A stretch of DNA of 64,000 bases from the NCBI GenBank assembly GCA_933228895.1, contig OW121858.1:28543859-28607858 (forward strand), read 5' to 3'. This DNA comes from Platycnemis pennipes (Eukaryota; Arthropoda; Insecta; Odonata; Platycnemididae). Positions within the stretch are counted from its first letter, which is position 1; every line of letters begins with the position of its first letter. The position numbers and the translations under genes are program-made. The notes beneath the pieces are model-generated. The model saw only the letters and a program-made list of their open reading frames with translations. It did no database searches and was not told where the DNA came from. Below are positions 48,900 to 59,028 of this stretch, piece after piece.

Positions 48900-48928
48900 T
48901 GAGGCCACCTTTCCTTCTACTCACCTTG
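48900..48928. repeat. P-like element right terminal inverted repeat
   Basis: 29 bp, ends ACTCACCTTG; perfect inverse of the left end. Confidence 0.9.
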
Positions 48929-50477
48929 CGTTCACACGGCCTACCCAGAACCATGGTAAAGACTCTAGTGACATCTATTGGAGAGTGAAATTAAGTCAAA
49001 ATAACAATGGAGGGTAGGATAGCGGAAGGACTTTGTCTTGCAAAGATTAGAAGAGTATTTTAACTTATGTGCAAATTAGATGCAGTTATTTTATAGAAAA
49101 TTATCAATGTAGTTTCCTAGATCCCTTTTTATAAATGAACCAAAATATTCTTCTTAAATTACTTCCTCATGATCGACAGTGGGTCGCATCTCCGAGATAC
49201 GGATTCTGTGTTAGTTACTTTGCTAAACATCAATTTTAAATATAAAATTGAATGCAATTAACATTTGCTTTGAATAACTCCAAAGTAATACGTTAAAAAT
49301 AGGTGAAGGTTGTACATCGATGAACGCCCTCCATGACTTTAATTTCCAGATATTTAAGACATTCAACCTTTACCTCTTTTCCTCGCATATTTCAACTAAT
49401 ACCTTTACACTTAAAAATTATTAACGTTTCCTTGCCTGTATTTCTATTCGTTTAGCTTATATACAGGCATCACGCACCAAGAAATGCAATCAACCATGGA
49501 AATCCATGCTACGAAATGATTAATTGTTCACCTCTCAATAAGTTATCGCTCGTGTTAACCCATTTTGTAGGCAAGTTCATGTATCCAAATAGAATACATA
49601 CAAGTATACATAATGAATTTGTTGCTCTTATCAATATTTAGTATTTTTAAATCCGATATCCCAAGTTTACCATATTATGCTGTTTGTGAAAGGAGCTATT
49701 TAAGGGAATAATGCTGAAAATAGTTTTAATGCCGTCCTAAGGAGTGAATACGTAAAAAATAACACGAGTCGAATTTCCTGTGAAAGTTTGCAACTTCTTA
49801 GTTACTTAATTTCTGCATGTATATTTTCATCACGGCAAGTTAATCACATACAATAAATATATAAGCGTACGTACTCAGGATTCAGGGGTAAAGCAAACTA
49901 TTTAAAACCATTATTGAACAACCGAATCAGTGGAACGTGGTAATACAACTACTAAAATATATTACAGTGTGATTAAATAAATATCGTTGTAACTAAGAAT
50001 CATTTCCAATCCATATCGTGCGATCCAGTCACTTCGTCTTCAAGCACTCTATGTTCATTTCCACTTCCATTTTCAAAACAAACCTTCTTTCTACCCACAT
50101 TTCTACCAACTTGCGTTCACACGTCCTTAAAATACCAGTAACTAGCGCCAACTATAGTAACTCAATAATGGTAGAAAAGTTTACTAGGTTTAGCGGCAAC
50201 CTGCGTTCACACGGCCATTTTCCAACTATGGTAAGCCTTACCATAGTAAAAAGCTAGTAGTGTGAACGGGGCATCATGGTGTAACAAAAGAGAGGCAAAT
50301 TGCGTGTTGCTGTGAACTTTGTTATAATTTTTTTAACGATTTGTAGTAGATAAACGTCGTGATATTTAAGCGTCGGCATTTATATCTAAATGCTATTTAA
50401 TTTCGTTTAGAGTCCTCTGATAATGATTTGCAGCTCAAGACTTAAAATTACCGGAATTTACCTCAATTGAAAATTAT

Positions 50478-51022
50478 ACCCCGTTTCCACTACTAGCGTA
50501 AGTACGCGCGTCCATACGCGTGTGACCAAAAAACACCGTGGGAACGCACGTAAGGACCATCGTATTTCGTAGTTCCGAACCATGCCATTTTTCACTGGTT
50601 ATACCCCGTTTCCACTACTAGCGTATGTACGCGCGTACCAACCAGCGATGCGTTCCCACGACACTAGTTAAACTCAGTGCTGCCCTCCCTTGGCATCTGA
50701 ATGAACAAGTTGCTGGTATAAGTAGTTTACAAATACATTCAGAACTCCAGCACATTCTTCATGTTTTTGCCATTTTAAAAATTATGAGACATTCATTCTC
50801 ACTTATTCATTAATGTAGAACCGACAAATATCCATTTTGTCCAACTTTATCGAATATCGTGATTCATTTTTCCTAGTTTCCATCCCGCCGCCAGCGCCTA
50901 ACCAGTGAAAAATGGCATGGTTCGGAACTACGAAATACGATGGTCCTTACATGCGTTCCCACGGTGTTTTTTGGTCACACGCGTATGGACGCGCGTACTT
51001 ACGCTAGTAGTGGAAACGGGGT
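50478..51022. mobile_element. Fold-back MITE with long arms, AT-flanked
   Basis: Arms 50478-50601 and 50899-51022 (about 124 bp) are inverted copies with a single difference seen (GGAACGCACG versus GGAACGCATG). Ends ACCCCGTTTCCACTACTAGC, AT on both sides. Just inside the left arm, at 50603, another copy of the left terminus begins, so a second element end is embedded. Located inside the hAT-like element. Confidence 0.75.
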
Positions 51023-51068
51023 ATTAGGCGCGGGGTATTACGGTAATTTACCCATCTCTACTCAGAGG

Positions 51069-51900
51069 AAAGAAATTTCAAGTTGGAAGGTATTTCACTC
51101 TATTACTATCGATCATATTGACAAATTCGTTTTCGACAAATATAATGTAATAATTGAGGTTGTATTTTGCAGTGTAAATTCTGATAGTGACATTACTTTT
51201 AAGGAAATCATGTTCGATAATTTAATAAAATAATGTGCAACGTACCAACTTGTAATCCATATGAGTCCTCAAAACAACTTGTTTCTGGAATGCCAGTTAC
51301 TGAATGCTGGATGACTCTATTTGCTGCAAGATATGATACATTTTGCCTTTTGTCATCCCCGATTAAAATAAAGTGTGCAATAAATCGTGAAAAAAATTGT
51401 AAGAGTGTGACAAAAGTTAATTTGGAACACCTAAAGTTTGAAGAAGTGTGACAAAAGTGTCATTTGGCAAAAATGTGAAATGTGCAGTGTTCAGAAAATT
51501 GTGCAAAGAAGTTTGGCAAAAGTGGGATAGTGAGCAAAGGAGTGTGCACACATTTTTTGCACTTTCTTCACACTTTATTTTCGGCAGGGTTTATATATCT
51601 CCTCACATGTAATCACCGGAAATTCTTTTCATTATGATTCTATTTTAGCATTCTACCCATTTGTATGGGTCTTATAGAGTGTTGAAAACGAACTAATTAT
51701 ATTTTAATCCTTCGGACATTTTTGAAATTTCTAAAAAAAAAACTTATTCCCCAAATGCTGGCGTATTTTCATAAGAATGATTTCGGGAAACTGTACCAAG
51801 CTGTGTTAAATTTTAACCCATTCTACTCTTTACATTGTGTTTGCTCCTAAATCCCTATGGAATATTCATGTTGGTTATTATTAATCGTGGCTGCATATAT
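51069..51900. other. Intergenic, unassigned
   Basis: AT-rich. Repeated GTGTGACAAAAGT-like words at 51405-51545 suggest local slippage. No gene. Confidence 0.4.
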
Positions 51901-51901
51901 A

Positions 51902-52692
51902 GCCCATTTCACACTATACTTGATCCAGTACAAGGTCTAGTATGCTAGCTGTCCAGTATCATGTGAACAGAACCAGATACTGGCTGGCAAGCATGCCCAC
52001 TAGTATACTCGCTGAGCTACTGGATTTCAGACTTGATGCGCTACTAGATTTCTAGTAGGACCTAGTAGCCCAGAAGCCTCGACCAATCAAGTCACATTAC
52101 AGATGCTCTGCGAACTTCTCTTTTTAAAATTAGTATGGAATCATGTGGAATATCTGATTTATAGCAAGCACAAGGTCGATGATTGTGTGAAACCACCCAG
52201 GGGGGTTGTGTTTGAAACCTTTGGAATTATCTCGAATAGGTAACCATAGAGTCACATGGTACCAACACGAATGGTTTGAAAATTTTATTTCCCCGAGTCG
52301 TTCGTTACATTATCAAAAATTGTAATTGCTTCAGTTTTTGTCATCTCTCTCGACTATAGATCCCACAAATGTGATAAAACACAAGTGTAAACAATGAATG
52401 AGGTTGTAATCAGCAGTTTTAACACATATAATTTGCGAGCCATTCTTGTTTATACTTCAAGACACAGTGGTCATCGACCAATCATATTCACATTAACAGA
52501 TGCTGTGCGAACTTCTCTTTCTTTGAATTAGAATGGAATCATATGGAATAACCTCGTATTGGCAAGCACAAGGTCGATGAATATGCAAAACCTCCCAAGA
52601 TGGTTCCAATCATGCTAGATTCCGTCCTCGATATTCAAGTATCGGCTAGCACACTAGGTCTTGTGCTGGATTAAGTATAATGTGAAAAGGAC
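51902..52692. mobile_element. MITE with TTCACACTATACTTGATCC ends
   Basis: The left end (TTCACACTATACTTGATCC..GTCTAGTATGCTAGC) and right end are imperfect inverted repeats over about 45 bp. Internal partial duplications (CAAGGTCGATGA at 52170 and 52570; TCTGCGAACTTCTCTTT at 52108 and 52507). No coding capacity. Confidence 0.55.
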
Positions 52693-53036
52693 TTATTACA
52701 GATTTATCATAGTTACAGGAAGCATCACTTATAAATTTTACAACATCCACAAACAATTTTAAATGTACAAATTTTGTTTACAATTTGCATAAATTTATTT
52801 ATTCTTTGCATAAGAATAAATAAATTTATGCATGCTAGATTCCGTCCTCGATATCAAGTAGCGGCTAGCACACTAGGTCTTGTGCTGGATTAAGTATAAT
52901 GTGAAAAGGACTTATTACAGATTTATCATAGTTACAGGAAGCATCAAGTATAAATTTTACAACATCCACAAACAATTTTAAATGTACAAATTTTGTTTAC
53001 AATTTGCATAAATTTATTTATTCTTTGCATAAGAAG
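52611..53036. repeat. Tandem duplication, period 220 bp
   Basis: CATGCTAGATTCCGTCCTCG begins units at 52611 and 52831 and both run through to ATTCTTTGCATAAGAA. The unit includes the right end of the MITE 51902-52692, so the duplication followed that insertion. Confidence 0.85.
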
Positions 53037-53039
53037 AAA

Positions 53040-53790
53040 ATTGTAAATTACTTTTCTTTCTTAAAAATGTTTACGTTATTCTCTTAAGTTTTTTATTTTC
53101 ATTTACTTATAATTTTTTGCTTCTTTAATGGTACAGGTATAGGTAAAATGTGCACTGCATGTTATTCCCCCCATTTATGAGTAGCAATCCCTTTGCAACT
53201 GTACGTGAATATAAAAGTAATGCTGCGAAAAATTGATAGAGTGGTTGAGCGGAAAGTAAAAATATGTAGCCTAGAAGAACCTTAAATGGGGACTGGATAG
53301 TATTGAAACCTTTTTGGAATCTTTCCAAAACTATGAACTGCCCCGGAAAGTGCACCATGTTGGTTAAACCAACGAAACCATAAGGGAAAGATCTATTGCA
53401 AAACTGAATGACGAGCTTCTAAATGAGGGTGTAGTTGTTCCCCATGTTGGATGATTAAGAGTCAGTTTAAAGGCTTTCAAGACCACGTGCAGGAGTGAAT
53501 TAATAAAAGTTTATCTTTTACCCACACACTATGTTTATTCCATATGGTTTTCAGTTCAAACTAACAGCAAGTTCACCTATCGCTTTATCAAGTGTCTCCT
53601 CGAACTCATTATCACCAAGCTCTTTATCATTATCATCCATTTTTTCACGACTAATACTGTGTACTCAACCAACTATCTCGACTCACTGGCAGCCACAAGT
53701 AAGAAGTTATTGGAAGACATTATTGGCCTTGTGCATAATCTTACTAATTGGTAATTTTAATGGCATCCACTTCTGGCCGCCACAACTGGC
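53040..53790. other. Intergenic, unassigned
   Basis: No recognised gene or repeat. Frames of 77 and 95 codons lack family features. Confidence 0.4.
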
Positions 53791-53799
53791 TGTCACTAC

Positions 53800-54130
53800 T
53801 GGCTCCATGTACACGTAGCTTTATGTTCAAATCCTGACACTGGTGGATTTTTCATAGGTACACCGGTCCCTATTTGAGTGCCTTGTAGAGGGCATTTCGA
53901 GTTCAGTACTTAGTCCGAGGGATGGGACGTTAAGCCTTGGTCCCCTTGGTGCCTTTTATATAAGCTGGCTAATAGCGATTCCAGGTTTCTCTCGACCCTT
54001 CATCTACTACCTGAAATGTTCCTACCATCACCCAACTACCTACCCTGTTTCCTGAAAACTTCTGCCTTTACGCAGTTACCCACCGATCCTCTGTGGTACA
54101 TATGGCCTCAGTTGTCAGTCATCTCCCGCA
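53800..54130 (+). repeat. Probable tRNA-derived SINE
   Basis: TATGTTCAAATCCTGACACTGG resembles a B box. It is followed by GTGCCTTGTAGAGGGCATTTC, CCGAGGGATGGGACGTTAAG and CTTGGTGCC, a body type I recall from arthropod SINEs. The 5' A box is not clear. Confidence 0.45.
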
Positions 54131-54394
54131 AATAATGAACACTACTGCAACAGGCACATATTCAGAAATTTGCTTAAGTCTTGCGTAACTTGAAACAATC
54201 AGCTTTGCCCATTCGGTACCGACATGTTACAAATCTCTTCCCTTAATTTCCACTGCTTGGTATTTACTTTCACAGTGCCCATACTTATCTCTACTCACTG
54301 CTAATTTCACGGCTAAAATCAGAACAGCAAAATTATTGGGAAATAATTTCGGGGGGGCTGAAGCACCAGAAGCTCCCCCCTGGCTACGTGCCTG

Positions 54395-54800
54395 TACTGC
54401 AACCAATGTCTTGTTTTGCATCTTGGATGATTGTTTCATTGTTGGTAGATGCTTTGGTGCTTTTGGAAGACCGTTGCTCTTGCACTTAATATATTTCTGC
54501 CGGAAATTGTGTCGATAATTTGTGACTTTCATTTCTATCAAGGATGTTAGAATATACAGGAGGATATACCCATTTGTAAACTTTTTGTAAGTCACTAACA
54601 CTACTGCAACCAATTTCTTGTTTTGCATCTCGCATGATTAATTCAATGTTGATAGATGCTCCTCTGCTTTTTGAGAATGATGGTTCTTGCACTATATGTG
54701 TTTCTGCCAGAAATTGTTTTGACATTTTGTGACTTTCGTTTCTATCGAGGATGTTAGAATATACAGGAGAATATACCCATTTGTAAACTTTTTCTAACGG
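54395..54800 (-). repeat. Tandem duplication, period 207 bp, with open minus-strand frame
   Basis: Two units (about 54395-54601 and 54602-54800). On the minus strand both encode KVYKWVY.PVYSNILDRNES; the period is 69 codons and the frame is shared, with one stop (at 54486). Near the left end GGGGGGG..CCCCCCTGGCTACGTGCC is a common TE-associated junction. Possibly a decayed repeated exon of an unknown gene or element. Confidence 0.6.
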
Positions 54801-57800
54801 TAACTATAATTGAACAGTAACTATAATCTACCATTAATTAATATCTAGGTATTTTAAAACAATTTAATCTGCACTGGACATACAGATCATACCCCTTAGA
54901 GATCAGGACCCATAAGTAGTCTTTATCACTGATTTCGTCTTAAATTAGGCAGGGGGGTCAAAAATCACCAATTTTTCTAAAAATTACAAACGTGAAAGTG
55001 GTAGTCCTCTAATACTATGATGCTAGGAGATTATTATCAAGACAAACAAACAGAAAACGAAAATTGAATTCAAAATGAAAATTTTTATCAAGGGAATTTT
55101 TCATTTATAAGTTAATACCTTTATGACATATTCCTTATGTTTAATCATATTCTCTGTCCGATCTCCGCATGTTGTGTTTTAGTTTAATTTTAATCATTCC
55201 TCCTCTCTTCATTTCCCACTCAACTTCGTTATAAACAGGCTTGACTGTATTTCAATATCACCATATAACTTTCTTGCAGCAAGGGGCACATAAATCAATG
55301 CAACAAAAGTTATTTCTATAATTATTTAAGTCACTCAAACTTAGGTAGGTAATGTACTTCCAAGTATGAACAGAAAAGAGAAGCATATGTTAACTGTAAG
55401 CATGAGAATGTGCAACTGTATGCACATTGTTATTTTGTAGGGAGAAATATTTTCTATCATGATGAAAAGAACTTCTGAGCTCATTCCAAAACTTAGAAGA
55501 AACCTTCAGTAACTGATGAATCAAAGAGTATTTTGATTTTGGCAAGCAAAAATTAATTTACATCAATTAAACAATTGACGTAAGGTCAGGGTGAAGAGTA
55601 CGTACACTTCAATTCAATTAATCAAGACAAGGGTGGGCATAGAAGAAATGATGTTAGGAGAAGAATTGCATTGTCTATGCGGGCATTTCCCAGTAGAAAT
55701 GAAGTTGTGGCGAGAACCTTACAGGCAAGGATGCAAAGTTTGTTTGGATAAGTTTGACGAAGTAGCTAAATGGCTTTAACTGGATCTGGGATTTGTTTCG
55801 TAAAGTTCAATGAAATTTGCTAAAATATTTTTTAGGCAAAGTCTATTTTATTTGAAGCGCTGAATTATATCTTGATTAATATTTATTAACATGAAAGGTG
55901 GTACAAATAGAATCACGTAATATATCCTTTTGTCATAGACACTGGTTGCTAACTTTAAACTAAGCTGCTGAACATAAACAATATGTACAATATAAATACC
56001 TCGATTTGGGAAGGAATTAGTATTTATACTCTATTCCGCAGGCTGTATAGTGAATTCACGTAACACACTTCAACATAAACTGCGTAGAATTCAGCTCAAT
56101 TCCATTTGGTAAGTGAAATTTTTGTTATCAAAAGTGATGAATACTTACAAACACAGTAACTAGTGTACTTACCGCAGACAAACTATCAATTACAAGATAG
56201 CGTATGGTACACTGAATAGTATTGGAATGACGAAAAACAAATGGAAATCACATGTTTTACCAACTGACATTTGTCGTAAACATTTGCACATAATCTTTTT
56301 TATTTGCACGAGATGGGAAACATGCGCATAGCGTTTCTTTTGCGATCGTCTGCTCGTGGTTTTAATCATGGGGGTACAGCAGGGGCTTTTGACTTCGTTT
56401 ACTGCGTCACCTCCATATGTGACCCGGTACTACTTTTTTATTTTTTCCATTTTTTACGTTTTCTGCGCAGGCGTACGGATTCAAACACACCAGTCATAAC
56501 CAAGGGGTCGACAATCATGCGATATATCGTATAGATTACTTTAAATGATTGTGGATGGGAAAACTTTTCAACACTAGAGACCCGTGAGAGGCGCTGCGGA
56601 GGCCGATTTCTGAGATTCTGGCTCCTGATTGGCCGATTGGTTGAGATCAGCCATGTTAAGGAGTCTGAAAATATTGCTGTTGTGTTAAGTTCACCGATAT
56701 GCTAAATTAAAGCATAATTGAGTGTTTACCGAGATGATTTTCTGTATTGAGTGTGTTTTAAAGTGGAATCAACATGGCTACCTCATGTAAGGGGTACAAA
56801 AAACTTGTGCCACTCTAGTGAAAGATTGCAAGTGATGTTCGTATTATTTGCTTCGGTTATCGAAGGTGACAGGTTTGTTTACTTTAAAGTTGGCCGATAA
56901 CTACATTGTCGTAGATGTTTCGTTAGATATATGCAAAGGCTTTATGCATTATTACTGGAAACATCGTTCATTCACTTCGTTATAAATGGGTTTGATATAA
57001 ATGGGCTTGACTGTGCTAAATATATTTCTCCAGTGAAAAATATAGTTACTCTCTTAACTGTGTTTTAAGAATGAATACTTTTATGTCCATGATGTTGAAT
57101 TGCAGGTTAAAAAGCATTGGATCAGCACCCAGCAGGAACTAATCCCAAGAAGCAGAGTGTAAAAGTGCATTTTGACTGCAGTTGCATATCCTTCTTACCC
57201 CGGATGTTGAGCTAATGTTACTTCGTGAGGAGGTGTGAATAAATGGGCCGTAACCACCTGCCACCGCATTGCAACAAGGGAATATGAAGAGTAAACATTA
57301 TTGCACATGCCAGAGACACTTAATGGAAGGTACAGAATATGAACGTTTTGAGTATTAGTCTTTGAAAGTAGTTCTCTTCAATATATGTAGAATGATTATG
57401 GGAGATTTTCCATGCAGTTGGAAGTGTATTGCATGATGTAGTGATTATATCCATGCCAACAGAAGTGCAGATGGGATGAGAACACCTTGTAATATGGATT
57501 ATGTTTTCCAAAGTGGTACTGAAGTGGTTATGAGAATTGTAATTACTCCCTTGACCTTGCAATGGCCCAAGACTTGTGCTTAGCCATTGATATTAATAGA
57601 CAGTAGTGATAAAAGACACACATAAGTGGTTGAAATGTATTATCCTACTTACAACAGACTTCTCATTCACTGATGAATTACAAAATGGTATGCAACGTAA
57701 ACAAATCTACAATTAACTTTTGTATTGTAGCCTGTTTAGTTTGTATATGTATCCATGCATGAAGTAATTTTTTAAACAAGTAGTCTTAGATGTCCTGTGG

Positions 57801-58730
57801 AAGTGGCTTAAAATATTGTTGCAGGGCCTGACAAAAATTAACCAAGGGGAACAAGCCCTGGTATTGTGAACACCTGTGTATTTGATAGAAGAAATCATGG
57901 GTAAAATATTGGATCAGTTGTCTAAATCCACAAAGCCTGCTAAGCTCTCAGACTTTAGTTATGCTTCTGCACTGATTCCTGCCTTATCTTTTTACCAAAC
58001 AATCATATAACTTATCTTTCCATGATCTGGAATAATGTATCCTTAATGCTTGGGTTGGAGTCCAGATCATAATAGAGACATAAGTCTGTTATATTGCCTA
58101 TCGGCATTGATAACTCCAAATTAGTCCAAGGTAGTTAACAATTGTAATGTTTTTATAACAATACAGCCCACATATCTAACCCATTAATAATGAAGCGAAG
58201 GCTATTCCACATCAATGAGAGGCTCTAAAAAACTGGTCCACATATGACGAAGTTTGGTTATTAAGAAGAAAATAGTCAGCCCCTTCTACTTCGTTATAAA
58301 CAGGATTAACTGTACTAAATTTCCACTGATAGTCATGCATTTACAAATATTTTGGACAAATTTCTTGTGTAATGTTTATTGATTTTGACTGAACTGAGAT
58401 TTAATATTTTAATAGGACTATTTTAGGGTGGTTTGTAGGAAGTCGAGCACCAGGAGAAGTCATTGTTCTATTAAGTAAGGGCTGTAAGGCAAGTAGGTCA
58501 ATATCCCACATAAAAAGAGCTTGTAAAGGATCGTGAAAAATTATATCATGAAAAATCATAGCTGTTTGTATTTTTAGAAACTTAAAGGCAAAAAAAAAAC
58601 AAATTTGGAAGTTAGGAGGAAAATTGTTCACAGTACGTTGAATTAAAATAGATTGGAAGTATAGAGGGGACCCTTCGGGGCTCTTCAGACTCTTGGATCT
58701 CTTTAGATCCATTGTGCCAACCCTAATTTA
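54800..58730. other. 5' intergenic region of the NACHT gene
   Basis: No gene recognised. Two ATTGG (inverted CCAAT) boxes at 56628 and 56636 in a GC-richer patch (56580-56660) could mark a promoter. The small frame 55591-55779 contains a CLCGHF..CKVC cluster but nothing diagnostic. Confidence 0.35.
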
Positions 58731-58734
58731 ACTT

Positions 58735-58885
58735 GCCCGCCACTCACAGACAGGGGACAAGAGCACCGCGGTTGTGGTATGGAGGAGGGTCACTCATCCA
58801 ACCTCTGTCCAGGTCCAACGTGGCTTAACTTGGGTGATCTGACGGAAACTGGTGTGCCAACGTGGCCCTTGCCCTCGCACTGCAT
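58735..58885 (-). pseudogene. 5S-rRNA-like sequence (SINE or pseudogene)
   Basis: The plus strand shows AACGTGGCTTAACTTGGGTG, ATCTGACGG.AAACTGGTGT and GGTTGTGGTATGG. These resemble the complement of the 5S rRNA internal-promoter region in order, but are degenerate. Too diverged for a working 5S gene. A 5S-derived SINE tail is the likely alternative. Confidence 0.45.
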
Positions 58886-59028
58886 AATTGTAGTGTTGGA
58901 TTACAGGACAAGATTTAACTGCATCAAATATTGATGATCCTTTGAGTACTGTTTACTGTACACCAAATTTGAAACAATCTGAAAAAGTTTGTGTTATTGG
59001 AAATAATTGGAGGGAAGTAACTTCCAAG

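Larger units (their letters stand above)
42134..48928 (-). mobile_element. Apparently intact P-element-like transposon (6.8 kb)
   Basis: 29 bp perfect terminal inverted repeats start CAAGGTGAGTAGAAGG at both ends. The direct repeat CGTTCACAC flanks the element (42125-42133, 48929-48937); P elements duplicate 8 bp, so one base may be chance. A palindrome TGACGTCA lies about 50 bp inside each end, like the internal repeats of P elements. The single gene inside has five exons with intact reading frame. Intron 2 is long (48129-46314). Perfect ends and an open frame suggest recent activity. Confidence 0.85.
42067..50272. mobile_element. AT-flanked MITE split by the P-like element
   Basis: Terminal inverted repeats GCCCCGTTCACACTACTAG with AT at each side. 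Subterminal TGCGTTCACAC motifs recur at 42123, 48928, 50112 and 50201. Without the inner insertion it is about 1.4 kb and non-coding. Confidence 0.65.
41805..51060. mobile_element. hAT-like element, now carrying nested insertions
   Basis: Left end TAGAAATGGGCAAC and right end complement TAGAGATGGGTAAA are inverted. The flanks CTCACAGG (41797-41804) and CTCAGAGG (51061-51068) form an 8 bp duplication with one mismatch, the target size of hAT elements. Removing the two inserted elements leaves about 500 bp of original, non-coding MITE-like DNA. Confidence 0.6.

Noticed and set aside
55591..55779. 61-codon frame with a CLCGHF..CKVC cluster
   Set aside because: Cysteine spacing fits no zinc-finger family and no splice context was found.
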